A stretch of DNA of 33,937 bases from Zetaproteobacteria bacterium. Lineage in GTDB: Bacteria; Pseudomonadota; Zetaproteobacteria; Mariprofundales; Mariprofundaceae. Both the position numbers and the translations under genes were made by a program. The stretch spans positions 1-33,937 of the forward strand of contig QIFG01000033.1 in assembly GCA_003228735.1 (NCBI GenBank), read 5' to 3'. Shown here in pieces: positions 26,441-33,937 of this stretch. The first letter of the stretch is position 1, and the number at the start of each line of letters is the position of its first letter. The notes under the pieces are model-generated. The model was given only the letters and a program-made list of their open reading frames with translations. It was not told the DNA's origin and made no database searches.

Positions 26441-26908
26441 GTGTTCTGTCCGTTCTGCCGCCATCCGGATACGCGTGTCATCGACTCGCGCGAGGTCGAG
26501 GACGGCGCTTCCGTGCGCCGCCGCCGCGAATGCGAGGACTGTAACAAGCGCTTTTCCACCTTTGAGCGCATGCAACTGCGCCTGCCTCTGGTGATAAAAA
26601 AGGATGGCACGCGTCAGGCGTTTGATGTGGAAAAGGTGCGCGGCGGCATGCAGACGGCGCTGGAAAAGCGGCCGGTATCGGCTGAGCAGTTGAATCAGGG
26701 GGTCGAGGCGGTTGTGCGCGCAGTGCAGGAGATGGGCGAGTCCGAAATACCCTCGACGGAGATCGGTGGTTTTGTCATGCAGCAGTTGCAGCAACTGGAC
26801 GGCGTGGCCTATGTGCGCTTTGCGTCGGTTTACCGCGAATTTAAGGACGTGGATGAATTTCTGGCGGCGGTGAAAAGCGTTGTCGGCAGCAAGGACGAGG
26901 AAAAATGA
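26441..26908 (+). CDS. nrdR: Transcriptional repressor NrdR
   Basis: Nucleotide-sensing repressor of ribonucleotide reductase genes. The 155-residue protein has an N-terminal zinc ribbon (CPFC...CEDC, residues 3-34) with the basic segment RRRREC for NrdR-box binding. An ATP-cone domain follows ([20 protein letters not shown] to [20 protein letters not shown]). Start is GTG at 26441 with GGAGG 7 bases upstream. The stop overlaps leuB (ATGA). It follows glyA closely. No NrdR box is visible in the window, so its targets lie elsewhere. Confidence 0.97.
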   Translation: MFCPFCRHPDTRVIDSREVEDGASVRRRRECEDCNKRFSTFERMQLRLPLVIKKDGTRQAFDVEKVRGGMQTALEKRPVSAEQLNQGVEAVVRAVQEMGESEIPSTEIGGFVMQQLQQLDGVAYVRFASVYREFKDVDEFLAAVKSVVGSKDEEK

Positions 26909-27984
26909 CATTGAAGATAGCGGTGTTGCCGGGTGACGGTATTGGTACGGAAATCGTGCGTGAGGCGCTCAAGGTTTTTGAGGCGCTGCGTGATCGGCAT
27001 GGCCTGGAGATTTCATGGCAGGAAGCCCTGATCGGCGGTGCCGGCTTTGATGAGGCCGGATCACCATTGCCGGAAGAGACCCTGGCGCTGGCCAGGGATT
27101 CGGATGCTGTCCTGCTGGGTGCTGTGGGTGGCCCGAAATGGGAGCCACTGGACAAGCCCCTGCGTCCGGAAGCGGGCCTGTTGGGCATCCGTGCCGAGTT
27201 GGAGTTGTTCGCCAATTACCGGCCGGTCAAGGTGCATCGTCAACTGATCGGAGCCTCCACCCTGAAGCCGGAAGTGATCGATGGCGTCGATATCCTGGTT
27301 GTGCGCGAACTGGTGAGCGGTATCTATTTCGGCCAGCCGCGCGGCATTGAGACCCTGGCCGATGGCCAGCAGAGGGGCATCAATACCCTGGTTTACACGA
27401 CAAGTGAGATTGAACGCATTGGCCGCAAGGCTTTTGAGGCGGCGCGCCTGCGCAGTGGCCGCGTGTGTTCGGTGGACAAGGCGAACGTGCTTGAGTGCAC
27501 CGAGTTCTGGCGCCAGGTGGTTACGAAGCTGCATCAGGAGGAATACAGCGATATCGAGTTGTCCCACATGTATGTGGACAACGCCGCCATGCAACTGATC
27601 CGCAATCCGAAGCAGTTCGATGTCATCGTCACCACGAATATGTTCGGCGACATCCTGTCGGACGAAGCCTCGATGCTGACCGGCTCCATCGGCATGCTGC
27701 CGTCGGCTTCGATCGGTGAAAAATATGCAATGTATGAGCCGATTCACGGTTCGGCGCCTGATATTGCCGGACAAAATCTGGCCAACCCGCTGGCTACGAT
27801 TCTGTCGGTTGCCATGATGCTGCGTTTTTCTCTGAACCGTCCCGATCTGGCTGACCGTGTCGAAGGCGCTGTCGACCGGGTGCTCAGCGATGGTATTCGC
27901 ACTGCTGATTTAGCAGCCGGCGGCGCATCATGTGTTTCCTGCTCGGAAATGGGCGATGCTGTTTGCGATCGTCTGGAGGATTAG
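26905..27984 (+). CDS. leuB: 3-isopropylmalate dehydrogenase
   Basis: Third enzyme of leucine synthesis; NAD-dependent oxidative decarboxylation. The 359-residue protein begins [15 protein letters not shown] and has [71 protein letters not shown], and [18 protein letters not shown]. These include the substrate- and Mg-binding residues. Start ATG 26905 overlaps the nrdR stop by four bases. asd follows after 3 bases, the common leuB-asd pairing. No other leu genes are in the window. Confidence 0.97.
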   Translation: MTLKIAVLPGDGIGTEIVREALKVFEALRDRHGLEISWQEALIGGAGFDEAGSPLPEETLALARDSDAVLLGAVGGPKWEPLDKPLRPEAGLLGIRAELELFANYRPVKVHRQLIGASTLKPEVIDGVDILVVRELVSGIYFGQPRGIETLADGQQRGINTLVYTTSEIERIGRKAFEAARLRSGRVCSVDKANVLECTEFWRQVVTKLHQEEYSDIELSHMYVDNAAMQLIRNPKQFDVIVTTNMFGDILSDEASMLTGSIGMLPSASIGEKYAMYEPIHGSAPDIAGQNLANPLATILSVAMMLRFSLNRPDLADRVEGAVDRVLSDGIRTADLAAGGASCVSCSEMGDAVCDRLED

Positions 27985-27987
27985 TGT

Positions 27988-29013
27988 ATGTCTGAATTTC
28001 TGTCCAATAAGGATGGTTATCGCGTCGCTGTCGCCGGTGCCACGGGGGCTGTGGGGCAGGTCATGCTGGAGATCCTGGAGGAGCGGAAGTTTCCGGTAAG
28101 CGAGCTTGTTCCACTGGCCTCGCATCGCAGCGCCGGCTCGCGTGTTAAGTTCAAAGGCGAAGAATTGGTCGTGCAGGACTTGGAGCAGTTTGATCCGGCT
28201 GGCATTGATATTGCCCTGTTTTCGGCTGGCGGCGGCACTTCGCTCGATCATGCACCACGGTTTGCCGAGGCCGGCTGTTATGTCATTGATAATTCCAGCG
28301 CCTGGCGCATGCATGAGGATGTGGCGCTTGTCGTTCCCGAGGTGAATCCAGAGGCGCTCGAAATGGCGCGGCACAATCGAATTATCGCCAATCCGAATTG
28401 CTCCACCATCCAGATGGTGGTGGCGCTCAAGCCTCTGCATGATGCCGTGCCGATCAAGCGCGTTGTGGTTTCCACCTATCAGGCCGTGAGCGGCGCCGGA
28501 TCTCGCGCCATTGAAGAGTTGGCCACCCAGACCCGCAACCTGCTGAACGGGAAAGAGGTCAAAGTGGACGTGTTGCCGGCCCGTATTGCATTCAATGTCG
28601 TTCCTCATATCGACGTATTTCTCGACGATGGTTATACCAGGGAGGAACAGAAAATGATCCTTGAGACCCAGAAAATCATGAATTCGGGCATTCTTGTGAC
28701 GGCGACCACAGTCAGGGTGCCTGTGTTTTATGGACACTCCGAAGCTGTGAATGTGACATTTTCCGCACCCATGAACGCCGAGCATGCCAGAGATTTACTG
28801 GCTGCGGCGGATGGCATTGCGGTGGTCGATGACCCTGCCGGAGAGGATTATCCTATGCCAATGGAAGCGGGTGGAACGGATGCGGTTTGGGTGGGGCGTA
28901 TTCGTGACGATGCCTCCTGCGCCAACAGCTTGCACCTGTGGGTGGTTGCCGATAATGTCCGTAAGGGTGCGGCGCTGAATGCCGTTCAAATTGCAGAATT
29001 ATTGGTCCGTTAA
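27988..29013 (+). CDS. asd: Aspartate-semialdehyde dehydrogenase
   Basis: Makes aspartate semialdehyde for lysine/diaminopimelate, methionine and threonine. The 341-residue protein has the NADP-binding VAVAGATGAVGQ, DNSSAWRM, catalytic C138 in ANPNCSTIQMV, the substrate region STYQAVSGAGSRAIEEL, and the active-site histidine near residue 250 (YGHSEAVNV). This is the short gram-positive/USG-like subfamily and not the 365-residue enterobacterial one. GGAGG lies upstream of ATG 27988. It sits between leuB and fimV as in pseudomonads. Confidence 0.96.
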   Translation: MSEFLSNKDGYRVAVAGATGAVGQVMLEILEERKFPVSELVPLASHRSAGSRVKFKGEELVVQDLEQFDPAGIDIALFSAGGGTSLDHAPRFAEAGCYVIDNSSAWRMHEDVALVVPEVNPEALEMARHNRIIANPNCSTIQMVVALKPLHDAVPIKRVVVSTYQAVSGAGSRAIEELATQTRNLLNGKEVKVDVLPARIAFNVVPHIDVFLDDGYTREEQKMILETQKIMNSGILVTATTVRVPVFYGHSEAVNVTFSAPMNAEHARDLLAAADGIAVVDDPAGEDYPMPMEAGGTDAVWVGRIRDDASCANSLHLWVVADNVRKGAALNAVQIAELLVR

Positions 29014-29068
29014 CATGGGCGCTGCAGGCCTGATCTGATGCTCATGGCCGCAGATTTACGAGGAGGGG

Positions 29069-32000
29069 ATGCGCGTGCGCGTTCGTAGTCTGGCTGGTGT
29101 GCTGGCCGCCGTGGCCCTGTGGCTTGGAGCCATGGGGCAGGCTTATGCCGTAAGCCTAGGCAAGATTGATGTCACCAGTCATCTGGGTGAGGCATTCTAT
29201 GCTGAGGTTCCGCTTACCCTGAAGGCGGGTGAGGGTATCTCCGACCTGAGCGTCGAGTTGGCTGCGTCTTCTGATTACCGGGTTCTTGAGGTATACCGCG
29301 ATCCTGCCATGAGCAGGCTGCGTGCGAATATTGTCAGTGACATGCGCGGTGATCGCATCGGCATCAACTCGGAGAAGCCCATTGAGGCGCCGTTTTTCAA
29401 TCTGGTGCTGAAGGTGCGCCACGGACGTGTCACCCAGTTCAAAAAATATCCCGTTTTCCTTGATTTACCTAGGCTTGATATGCGCACAACTGAGCCGGAA
29501 GCCGTTCCCGTAACCAGGCCGGTAACAACTCCTTCTTATGTGGCTCCATCCCCTGTGCCTTTCGCACTGGAGGAAGTTGAGCAGGCTGTGATTGCGTCGT
29601 CTGTCTCCGAGCAGCCGCAGGTAGTTGAAATTAAGAGCGAAAGAGAATTCAAACCGTTTGATGACTGGGCTCGTATCCGCCGTTATGGCCCCATGGTATA
29701 TGGCGACACGCTGAGCATTGTGGCGCAACGCCTGCGAACCGATGACCGCTATTCCCTTCGGCAGGTGATGGCAGCGCTGTTTTCAAAGAACAGCGATAAG
29801 TTCATTGAGCGCAATATGAACATGGTTCAGGTGGGCACCCACCTGGATGTACCAACCACCAGAGAGGTTGAAGAGAATACTCCGGAACAGGCCCGGGCCG
29901 TGGTGGCTGAGCACTCACGCCAGTGGCGGGAGTTGAAGAAACTGCCACGGTATGCGGCGATTTCAGAAGCCCAGAAACACCGCTACAGCAAGCGCGTGCG
30001 TGTGGGCAAACAGGCTACCGGTGAGCCGGCCACTCTGGACTGGCAGGCCAAGGATGAGGAGACGGGCGCTGCCCGGACCCAGGCTGGGGCGGGAGGCGGC
30101 GCAGGGGAACTGGCTGCGCTGCGTCAACAGAATGAGAAGCTGACGCAACAACTCCAGGAGTCCGAGGATGCAGTCTCACAGCTGAAATCCGGCATGGGTG
30201 CGGATGCCGATATGATGGCGGCCAGCGAACGCATCAAGAAGCTGGAATTGAAACTGGCGCGCTTACAGACAGAGTTGGCCGAAGCCCGTGAACAGGCCGT
30301 GACAAGCGGCAATGAAATGATGAACTGGATCACCTATGGCCTGGCTGGTTTGGCTGTGTTGTTGCTGATGGCGCTGGGCTTTTTGATGCGCCGGGAAAGG
30401 CCGCATCCTGCCACAGCGCCGGAATCCGGGGCTGTGGCTTCGGAGGTGATGTCTTCCCCTGACATGGCGGCCCCGGCTGCTGATCTGCAACTCAGTGAGC
30501 AAACGGTGTTTGCTGAAGAGCCCCCACAGGATCAGGTCGAACCGCTTGAACAGCCGGTTGAGAAGTCGGCGGAGGAAGAGGCGGCAGACATCTTCTCAGA
30601 CAAGGGAGATGAAGAAGTCGATCCTGATGCGGACTACCTGGTCGAGGCAGATGTGTATTTGCGCTATGGCATGGATGATGAGGCGATTCACCAGACGCGC
30701 ATGGCAATCCGCCAGCGTGAAAGCAACACCGATGCGCACTGCAAGCTTATTCAGACATTGTATGCGCAGGAAGATAAAGCGGAGATGGAGAAGGCGATTG
30801 CGCATGGCGCATCTGTGCTGAAGGGCGATAGCCTGCGGCAATTTGAGGAGGCTGTTTCCTCACTGGATATGGAGGATGAAGAGGCAGCGGAAATCGAGGC
30901 GCTGCCAACCATGGAATACAGCAGCGGCGAAGATCAGGAAGCCTCTGCCGAAGCGGATGATGAGTCAGAAGAAGGTCTGGATTTAACATCCGGCCAGGCA
31001 GGAGAAACCACGGCGTCCGGCCCGCAGCTTGAGGACGAGAACCTTGAGCTGGGCGATCTGGAGTGGGCGCCTGGGACAGAGGACGATGCGCAGGAAGACA
31101 TTGTTGCGGAAAAAGTGGTTGATGAGATTGCCCCTGGCACGGCTGAAGAGGAGCTGGAAAGTCAGCCGGAAGAGGCTTCTACCGATGATTCGGGCGATCT
31201 GGGCTTCACGCTTTCCGATGACGACATGGCCTTTTCCGGTGAGGACAAGCCTGATGAGCCAACTGAAGCTCAAGCCGGCAAGACCGGCGAGGAAGTCTCC
31301 ATAGAGGGTGAAGCGCCTTCGGATGATGCGCCTGCCGTCGAGGAAGGATTGGAGTTGCCCGAGGGTGAAATGGTGGGCGCCGCAGGCGGTATATCCATGG
31401 CCGGAGCGGTAACGGAGGATGAACAGCCCAGTCCCAATGTCGATTACCTGGCCGAAGCGGATGTATATCTGCGCTATGGCATGGATGATGAGGCGATTCA
31501 TCAGGTGCGCATGGCAATCCGCCAGCGTGAAAGCAACACCGATGCGCACTGCAAGCTTATCCAGACATTGCATATGCAGGAAAACAACGCTGAGTTGGAG
31601 AAGGCGATTGTGCATGGCGCCAATGTGTTGAAGGGCGATGACCTGAAACAATTTGAGGAGGCTGTTTCCTCACTGGATATAGAGGATGAAGAGGCAGCGG
31701 AAATCGAGGTGCTGCCAACCAGGGAATACAGCAGCGGCGAAGATCAGGAAATCCCTGCCGGAACGGGTGATGAGGCAGCAGAAGAGGGTTTGGCCGGGGA
31801 AGCTACGGTTTCCGGCATGCAGCTTGAGGACGAGAACCTCGAGTTGGACGAACTGGAATGGACACCCGAGTCAGAGACGGGCGAAGCCGGGTCCGAGCCG
31901 CAGGACGATGCGCTGGAAGATGTTGTTGCGGAAGAATCTGTTGAAGAAAGGGTTGGAGAGACTCTCCCTGCCAATGCCGAAGAGGTGCCGGAAACACAGC

Positions 32001-32716
32001 CGGAAGAGACTTCTGCCGATGAGCTGGGCGAACTGGATTTCACGCTTGCCGATGACGACATGGCAGGTGAGACAAAGCCTGTTGAGTCGGCTGAGGGTGT
32101 TGAGGAAGAACTCCTGGTCATAGGGGCGTCTGATGAGCCGGACGAAGCTCAAACTGGTGAGATCGAAGAGGACTCCATAGAGGGTGAAGCGCCTTCGGAA
32201 GATGCGCCTGCCGCCGAGGGATTGGCTGATCTGGAGCTGTCCGGGGATGAAACAGCGGCAGAAGCCGAAGGTGGTGCATTTTCAGAAGAGGTGTCCCTGG
32301 CCGACAGTCTCGAACTGGCTTCTGAAAGCGACAGTGATGAGGCAGTACAGGAACTGGATGTTTCCCATGAGACATTTGATGTCAGTAAGGAACTGGACGG
32401 CTTGCTTGCGGAGTTGAGCACGGAAGACGATAAAGCCTCAAGTGAGCAGGCGGAGGTTGATGTATCTTCCGAGTCGTTGAATGTGGATATGGCCCGCAGC
32501 CAGTTGGCAAAGGGTGATCTGGAGGCGGCCGAGCAGTCTTTTACGGCGGCACTTGACAGTGGTCAGAATTGTGAAGCATTGCTGGGGCTAGCCGATATTG
32601 CGATGCAGCGGGGTGAAGATGAGGCCGTGACGGAATTTCTGGCCAAGGCCGAGTCCCTGCTTGATGATGCAACACGGCCCTGGTACGAGCAGCTTACCGG
32701 AAAGCTGTCCGGCTAA
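29069..32716 (+). CDS. fimV: FimV/HubP polar hub protein
   Basis: Inner-membrane protein that binds peptidoglycan and organises the cell pole (type IV pili, chemoreceptors, chromosome origin). The 1215 residues read: signal peptide (cut after AQAYA-like GQAYA, ~27); FimV N-terminal domain (VSLGKIDVTSHLGEAFYAEV); LysM-like domain (~205-270, MVYGDTLSIVAQRLRTDDRY); a coiled coil (~345-410); one membrane helix (~416-437, YGLAGLAVLLLMALGFLM); then a very acidic cytoplasmic region of ~780 residues with two near-identical TPR-like blocks; and the C-terminal FimV TPR (ARSQLAKGDLEAAEQSF...). AGGAGG lies only 2 bases before ATG 29069 but 8 before GTG 29075, so GTG may be the true start. Adjacent truA is the usual neighbour. 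Confidence 0.93.
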   Translation: MRVRVRSLAGVLAAVALWLGAMGQAYAVSLGKIDVTSHLGEAFYAEVPLTLKAGEGISDLSVELAASSDYRVLEVYRDPAMSRLRANIVSDMRGDRIGINSEKPIEAPFFNLVLKVRHGRVTQFKKYPVFLDLPRLDMRTTEPEAVPVTRPVTTPSYVAPSPVPFALEEVEQAVIASSVSEQPQVVEIKSEREFKPFDDWARIRRYGPMVYGDTLSIVAQRLRTDDRYSLRQVMAALFSKNSDKFIERNMNMVQVGTHLDVPTTREVEENTPEQARAVVAEHSRQWRELKKLPRYAAISEAQKHRYSKRVRVGKQATGEPATLDWQAKDEETGAARTQAGAGGGAGELAALRQQNEKLTQQLQESEDAVSQLKSGMGADADMMAASERIKKLELKLARLQTELAEAREQAVTSGNEMMNWITYGLAGLAVLLLMALGFLMRRERPHPATAPESGAVASEVMSSPDMAAPAADLQLSEQTVFAEEPPQDQVEPLEQPVEKSAEEEAADIFSDKGDEEVDPDADYLVEADVYLRYGMDDEAIHQTRMAIRQRESNTDAHCKLIQTLYAQEDKAEMEKAIAHGASVLKGDSLRQFEEAVSSLDMEDEEAAEIEALPTMEYSSGEDQEASAEADDESEEGLDLTSGQAGETTASGPQLEDENLELGDLEWAPGTEDDAQEDIVAEKVVDEIAPGTAEEELESQPEEASTDDSGDLGFTLSDDDMAFSGEDKPDEPTEAQAGKTGEEVSIEGEAPSDDAPAVEEGLELPEGEMVGAAGGISMAGAVTEDEQPSPNVDYLAEADVYLRYGMDDEAIHQVRMAIRQRESNTDAHCKLIQTLHMQENNAELEKAIVHGANVLKGDDLKQFEEAVSSLDIEDEEAAEIEVLPTREYSSGEDQEIPAGTGDEAAEEGLAGEATVSGMQLEDENLELDELEWTPESETGEAGSEPQDDALEDVVAEESVEERVGETLPANAEEVPETQPEETSADELGELDFTLADDDMAGETKPVESAEGVEEELLVIGASDEPDEAQTGEIEEDSIEGEAPSEDAPAAEGLADLELSGDETAAEAEGGAFSEEVSLADSLELASESDSDEAVQELDVSHETFDVSKELDGLLAELSTEDDKASSEQAEVDVSSESLNVDMARSQLAKGDLEAAEQSFTAALDSGQNCEALLGLADIAMQRGEDEAVTEFLAKAESLLDDATRPWYEQLTGKLSG
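30632..31750 (+). repeat. Internal 810-nt-period duplication in fimV
   Basis: Bases 30632-30940 and 31442-31750 are near-identical 309-base copies (103 codons), each encoding DYL.EADVYLRYGMDDEAIH, the TPR-like helices, and ending YSSGEDQE. Flanking acidic sequence is also related (QLEDENLEL blocks at ~31024 and ~31819; SIEGEAPS blocks at ~31297 and ~32172). One ~800-base unit was therefore duplicated in frame. A third, shorter fragment lacks the TPR block. Confidence 0.92.
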
Positions 32717-32773
32717 TAATCCGCCCGCTTTCCCGGCGGGTTGAGGCTCCCTGCGTTTTGACCGATATCCATC

Positions 32774-33571
32774 ATGCATGACAAACCCGAGAAACAACGC
32801 GTTGTTCTGGCCATAGAATATGACGGCCAGGGTCTGTGTGGCTGGCAACGGCAGAAAAACGCACCGTCTGTGCAGGCGCATCTGGAAGAAGCACTGGCTC
32901 ATATCGAGGGTGAGAGCGTGTTGTGCGTAGCGGCCGGCAGGACGGATGCCGGCGTGCATGCCGAGGCCATGGCCGTACATGCGGATGTGGATGCTGCCCG
33001 TTTTACGCGTTCCCCCGGCGCCTATACGCATGGCCTGAACAGCTTGCTGCCGGAACAGGTGCGCATGGTTGGCGTGCGTGCTGTGAGCGCTGATTTTCAC
33101 GCCCGATTTGATTGCCGCGAGCGTGCCTACCGTTATCGGATATGGAATCGCAGCACGGCATCCGCCTTGTCGCGCTGGCGTCACTGGTGGATGCCGCGTT
33201 CGCTGAATCTGGAACATATGCGTGAGGCCGCCGGATATATGCTGGGGCGGCATGACTTCAGCGCTTTCCGCGCCAGCGGTTGTCAGGCGAACTCCGCTGT
33301 ACGCGAGCTACGGCAGCTTGATGTCGAACGGCAGGGTCATACAGTGATGGTTTACTTCCGGGCCGATGCCTTTCTGTACCACATGGTGCGCAATATCGTC
33401 GGCAGTCTGGTTGAGGTTGGTCTTGGCAACTGGCCGCCTGAGAAAATGGCCGAGTTGATGTCCATGAAGGATCGCAGGCAGGCAGCGCGCACGGCCCCGG
33501 CGCACGGCCTGTATTTTACCAATGCCGTTTATGATGACTTTTCCTCCCGCGATTTGATCAATAATCATTGA
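32774..33571 (+). CDS. truA: tRNA pseudouridine(38-40) synthase
   Basis: Isomerises uridines 38-40 in tRNA anticodon arms. The 265-residue protein has LAIEYDGQGLCGWQRQ, the catalytic aspartate D58 in AGRTDAGVHA, FHARFDCRERAYRYRIWNR, and FLYHMVRNIVGSLVEVG near the C terminus. Start ATG 32774 lacks a clear Shine-Dalgarno. A short GC-rich inverted repeat (32724-32740) lies between fimV and truA without a T-tract. The fimV-truA order is conserved in gammaproteobacteria; the trp or accD genes that often follow are absent. Confidence 0.96.
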   Translation: MHDKPEKQRVVLAIEYDGQGLCGWQRQKNAPSVQAHLEEALAHIEGESVLCVAAGRTDAGVHAEAMAVHADVDAARFTRSPGAYTHGLNSLLPEQVRMVGVRAVSADFHARFDCRERAYRYRIWNRSTASALSRWRHWWMPRSLNLEHMREAAGYMLGRHDFSAFRASGCQANSAVRELRQLDVERQGHTVMVYFRADAFLYHMVRNIVGSLVEVGLGNWPPEKMAELMSMKDRRQAARTAPAHGLYFTNAVYDDFSSRDLINNH

Positions 33572-33607
33572 GGAAGCTCTGAACAAGTCTCACATGGCCG
33601 CGACGGC

Positions 33608-33678
33608 GGCTTTGCGGGATGGGATGCATGGTGGTTCCATGCATGAGCCGAGCAACGCCGCAGACCGCCCGCAAAGCC
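33608..33678. other. Branched palindromic element after truA
   Basis: An exact 11-base pair of arms (GGCTTTGCGGG at 33608-33618, CCCGCAAAGCC at 33668-33678) encloses a second perfect 8-base hairpin (ATGCATGG/CCATGCAT, 33624-33644, loop TGGTT) plus a short third segment. The whole can fold as a branched structure. It could be part of a REP-like element, a terminator region without T-tract, or the end of a mobile element. I cannot decide from a single copy. Confidence 0.6.
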
Positions 33679-33729
33679 TTGTCCTGAAAGGTTGCGCCCC
33701 CGTGTTGCAAATAACCCGGCGCTCACTGC

Positions 33730-33872
33730 GTGATTCGGGGCATCCTGCCCCTCACCCTTCGGGCGCCCTTGTGGGCGTCCAAACGGCCTGCGGCCTTTTT
33801 GTGACTCGGGCTTTCAGCCCTCGGGGCTTGCGCCCCGCCCTTGTGGGCGTCCAAACGGCCTGCGGCCTATTT
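33730..33872 (-). repeat. Tandem ~72-nt repeats, two copies, inverted orientation (element F)
   Basis: Two units (33730-33800, 33801-33872) are the reverse complement of the units in elements B and D: they contain GTGATTCGGGGC, CGCCCTTGTGGGCGTCC and CGGCCTTTTTGTGA. The second unit is more diverged (CGGGCTTTCAGCCCTCGGGG). In minus-strand orientation the array begins at the stop codon of a possible minus-strand gene, as array B begins after guaB. Bases 33679-33729 show nothing I can name. Confidence 0.85.
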
Positions 33873-33937
33873 GTCAGGCTCCTTGGCATCGTAATGGCTA
33901 CGACCTTCGTCGCCTTCCTTGCGATCATCCCGATTGG
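33867..33937 (-). CDS. Possible 3' end of a minus-strand gene
   Basis: Read on the minus strand from the window edge, this frame gives a charged tail, NRDDRKEGDEGRSHYDAKEP then DK and a TAG stop at 33869-33867. Hydrophilic C-terminal tails of this sort are plausible, and the following sequence is a repeat of the kind that follows guaB. But only 22 codons are visible, and the opposite strand offers ATG at 33894 beginning MATTFVAFLAIIPIG with no Shine-Dalgarno. The call is weak. Confidence 0.3.
   Translation of the reverse strand, partial: NRDDRKEGDEGRSHYDAKEPDK

Noticed and set aside
32724-32750. Terminator between fimV and truA
   Set aside because: A 5-base GC stem exists but no T-tract follows; evidence is too weak.
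33572-33600. Insertion-sequence terminal repeat after truA (GGAAGCTCTGAACAAG)
   Set aside because: Only one end is in the window, with no partner repeat, target duplication or transposase, so it cannot be supported.
33894-33937. Plus-strand gene start MATTFVAFLAIIPIG at the window edge
   Set aside because: No Shine-Dalgarno and only 14 codons; it is the antisense of an equally plausible charged minus-strand tail, so neither is firm.

Overview
The window is a gene-dense bacterial chromosome segment with about 30 genes, almost all on the + strand. It looks like core genome of a proteobacterium. Three gene orders support this: pepA-holC-valS; ffh-rpsP-rimM-trmD-rplS; and leuB-asd-fimV-truA next to nrdR and glyA. 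A FimV/HubP polar protein, an adenylylatable glutamine synthetase with PII, and sigma-54 promoters fit a gamma- or zetaproteobacterium-like organism. The assimilatory reductase has the iron-sulfur (APS) type cysteines. I cannot fix the genus from sequence alone.

Layout. 1-5150 is a nitrogen block: an ammonium channel behind a consensus sigma-54 promoter, glutamine-dependent NAD synthetase, PII and glutamine synthetase, closed by a clear terminator. 5151-13952 holds pepA, a PAP2 phosphatase, holC, an acidic protein of unknown function, valS, an unusual GHKL ATPase with an Ig-like domain, and cysH; most are tightly spaced or overlapping. 14148-14975 is a lone minus-strand membrane-anchored alpha/beta hydrolase. 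15113-19479 holds a 71-residue orphan, guaB, guaA and a hypoxanthine-DNA glycosylase. 19784-25030 is the ffh/ribosomal/tRNA-modification block, interrupted by a VapBC module. 25169-29013 is glyA, nrdR, leuB and asd. 29069-33571 is fimV and truA. The last ~360 bases are structured and repetitive, with the possible tail of a minus-strand gene.

Three things stand out. First, four junctions in the guaB-to-trmD region, plus the cysH/hydrolase junction, carry a family of long imperfect inverted repeats built of roughly 8-nt units. Between co-directional genes they fill the space from stop codon to next start, and in at least two cases the right arm seems to supply the ribosome binding site. Two of them contain a ~72-nt tandem repeat, which recurs in inverted orientation at the end of the window. 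Second, vapBC sits exactly between two 67-nt copies of the ffh 3' end; the copies differ mainly at synonymous sites, and vapC's stop codon lies inside the second copy. This looks like an insertion that replaced and preserved the ffh terminus. Third, the cytoplasmic GHKL ATPase/coiled-coil/Ig-like protein is translationally coupled to cysH and has no function I can assign.

Smaller oddities are a ribosomal protein S16 with a ~170-residue low-complexity tail, an internal 810-nt-period duplication in fimV, and a probable sigma-54 promoter embedded in the end of nadE.
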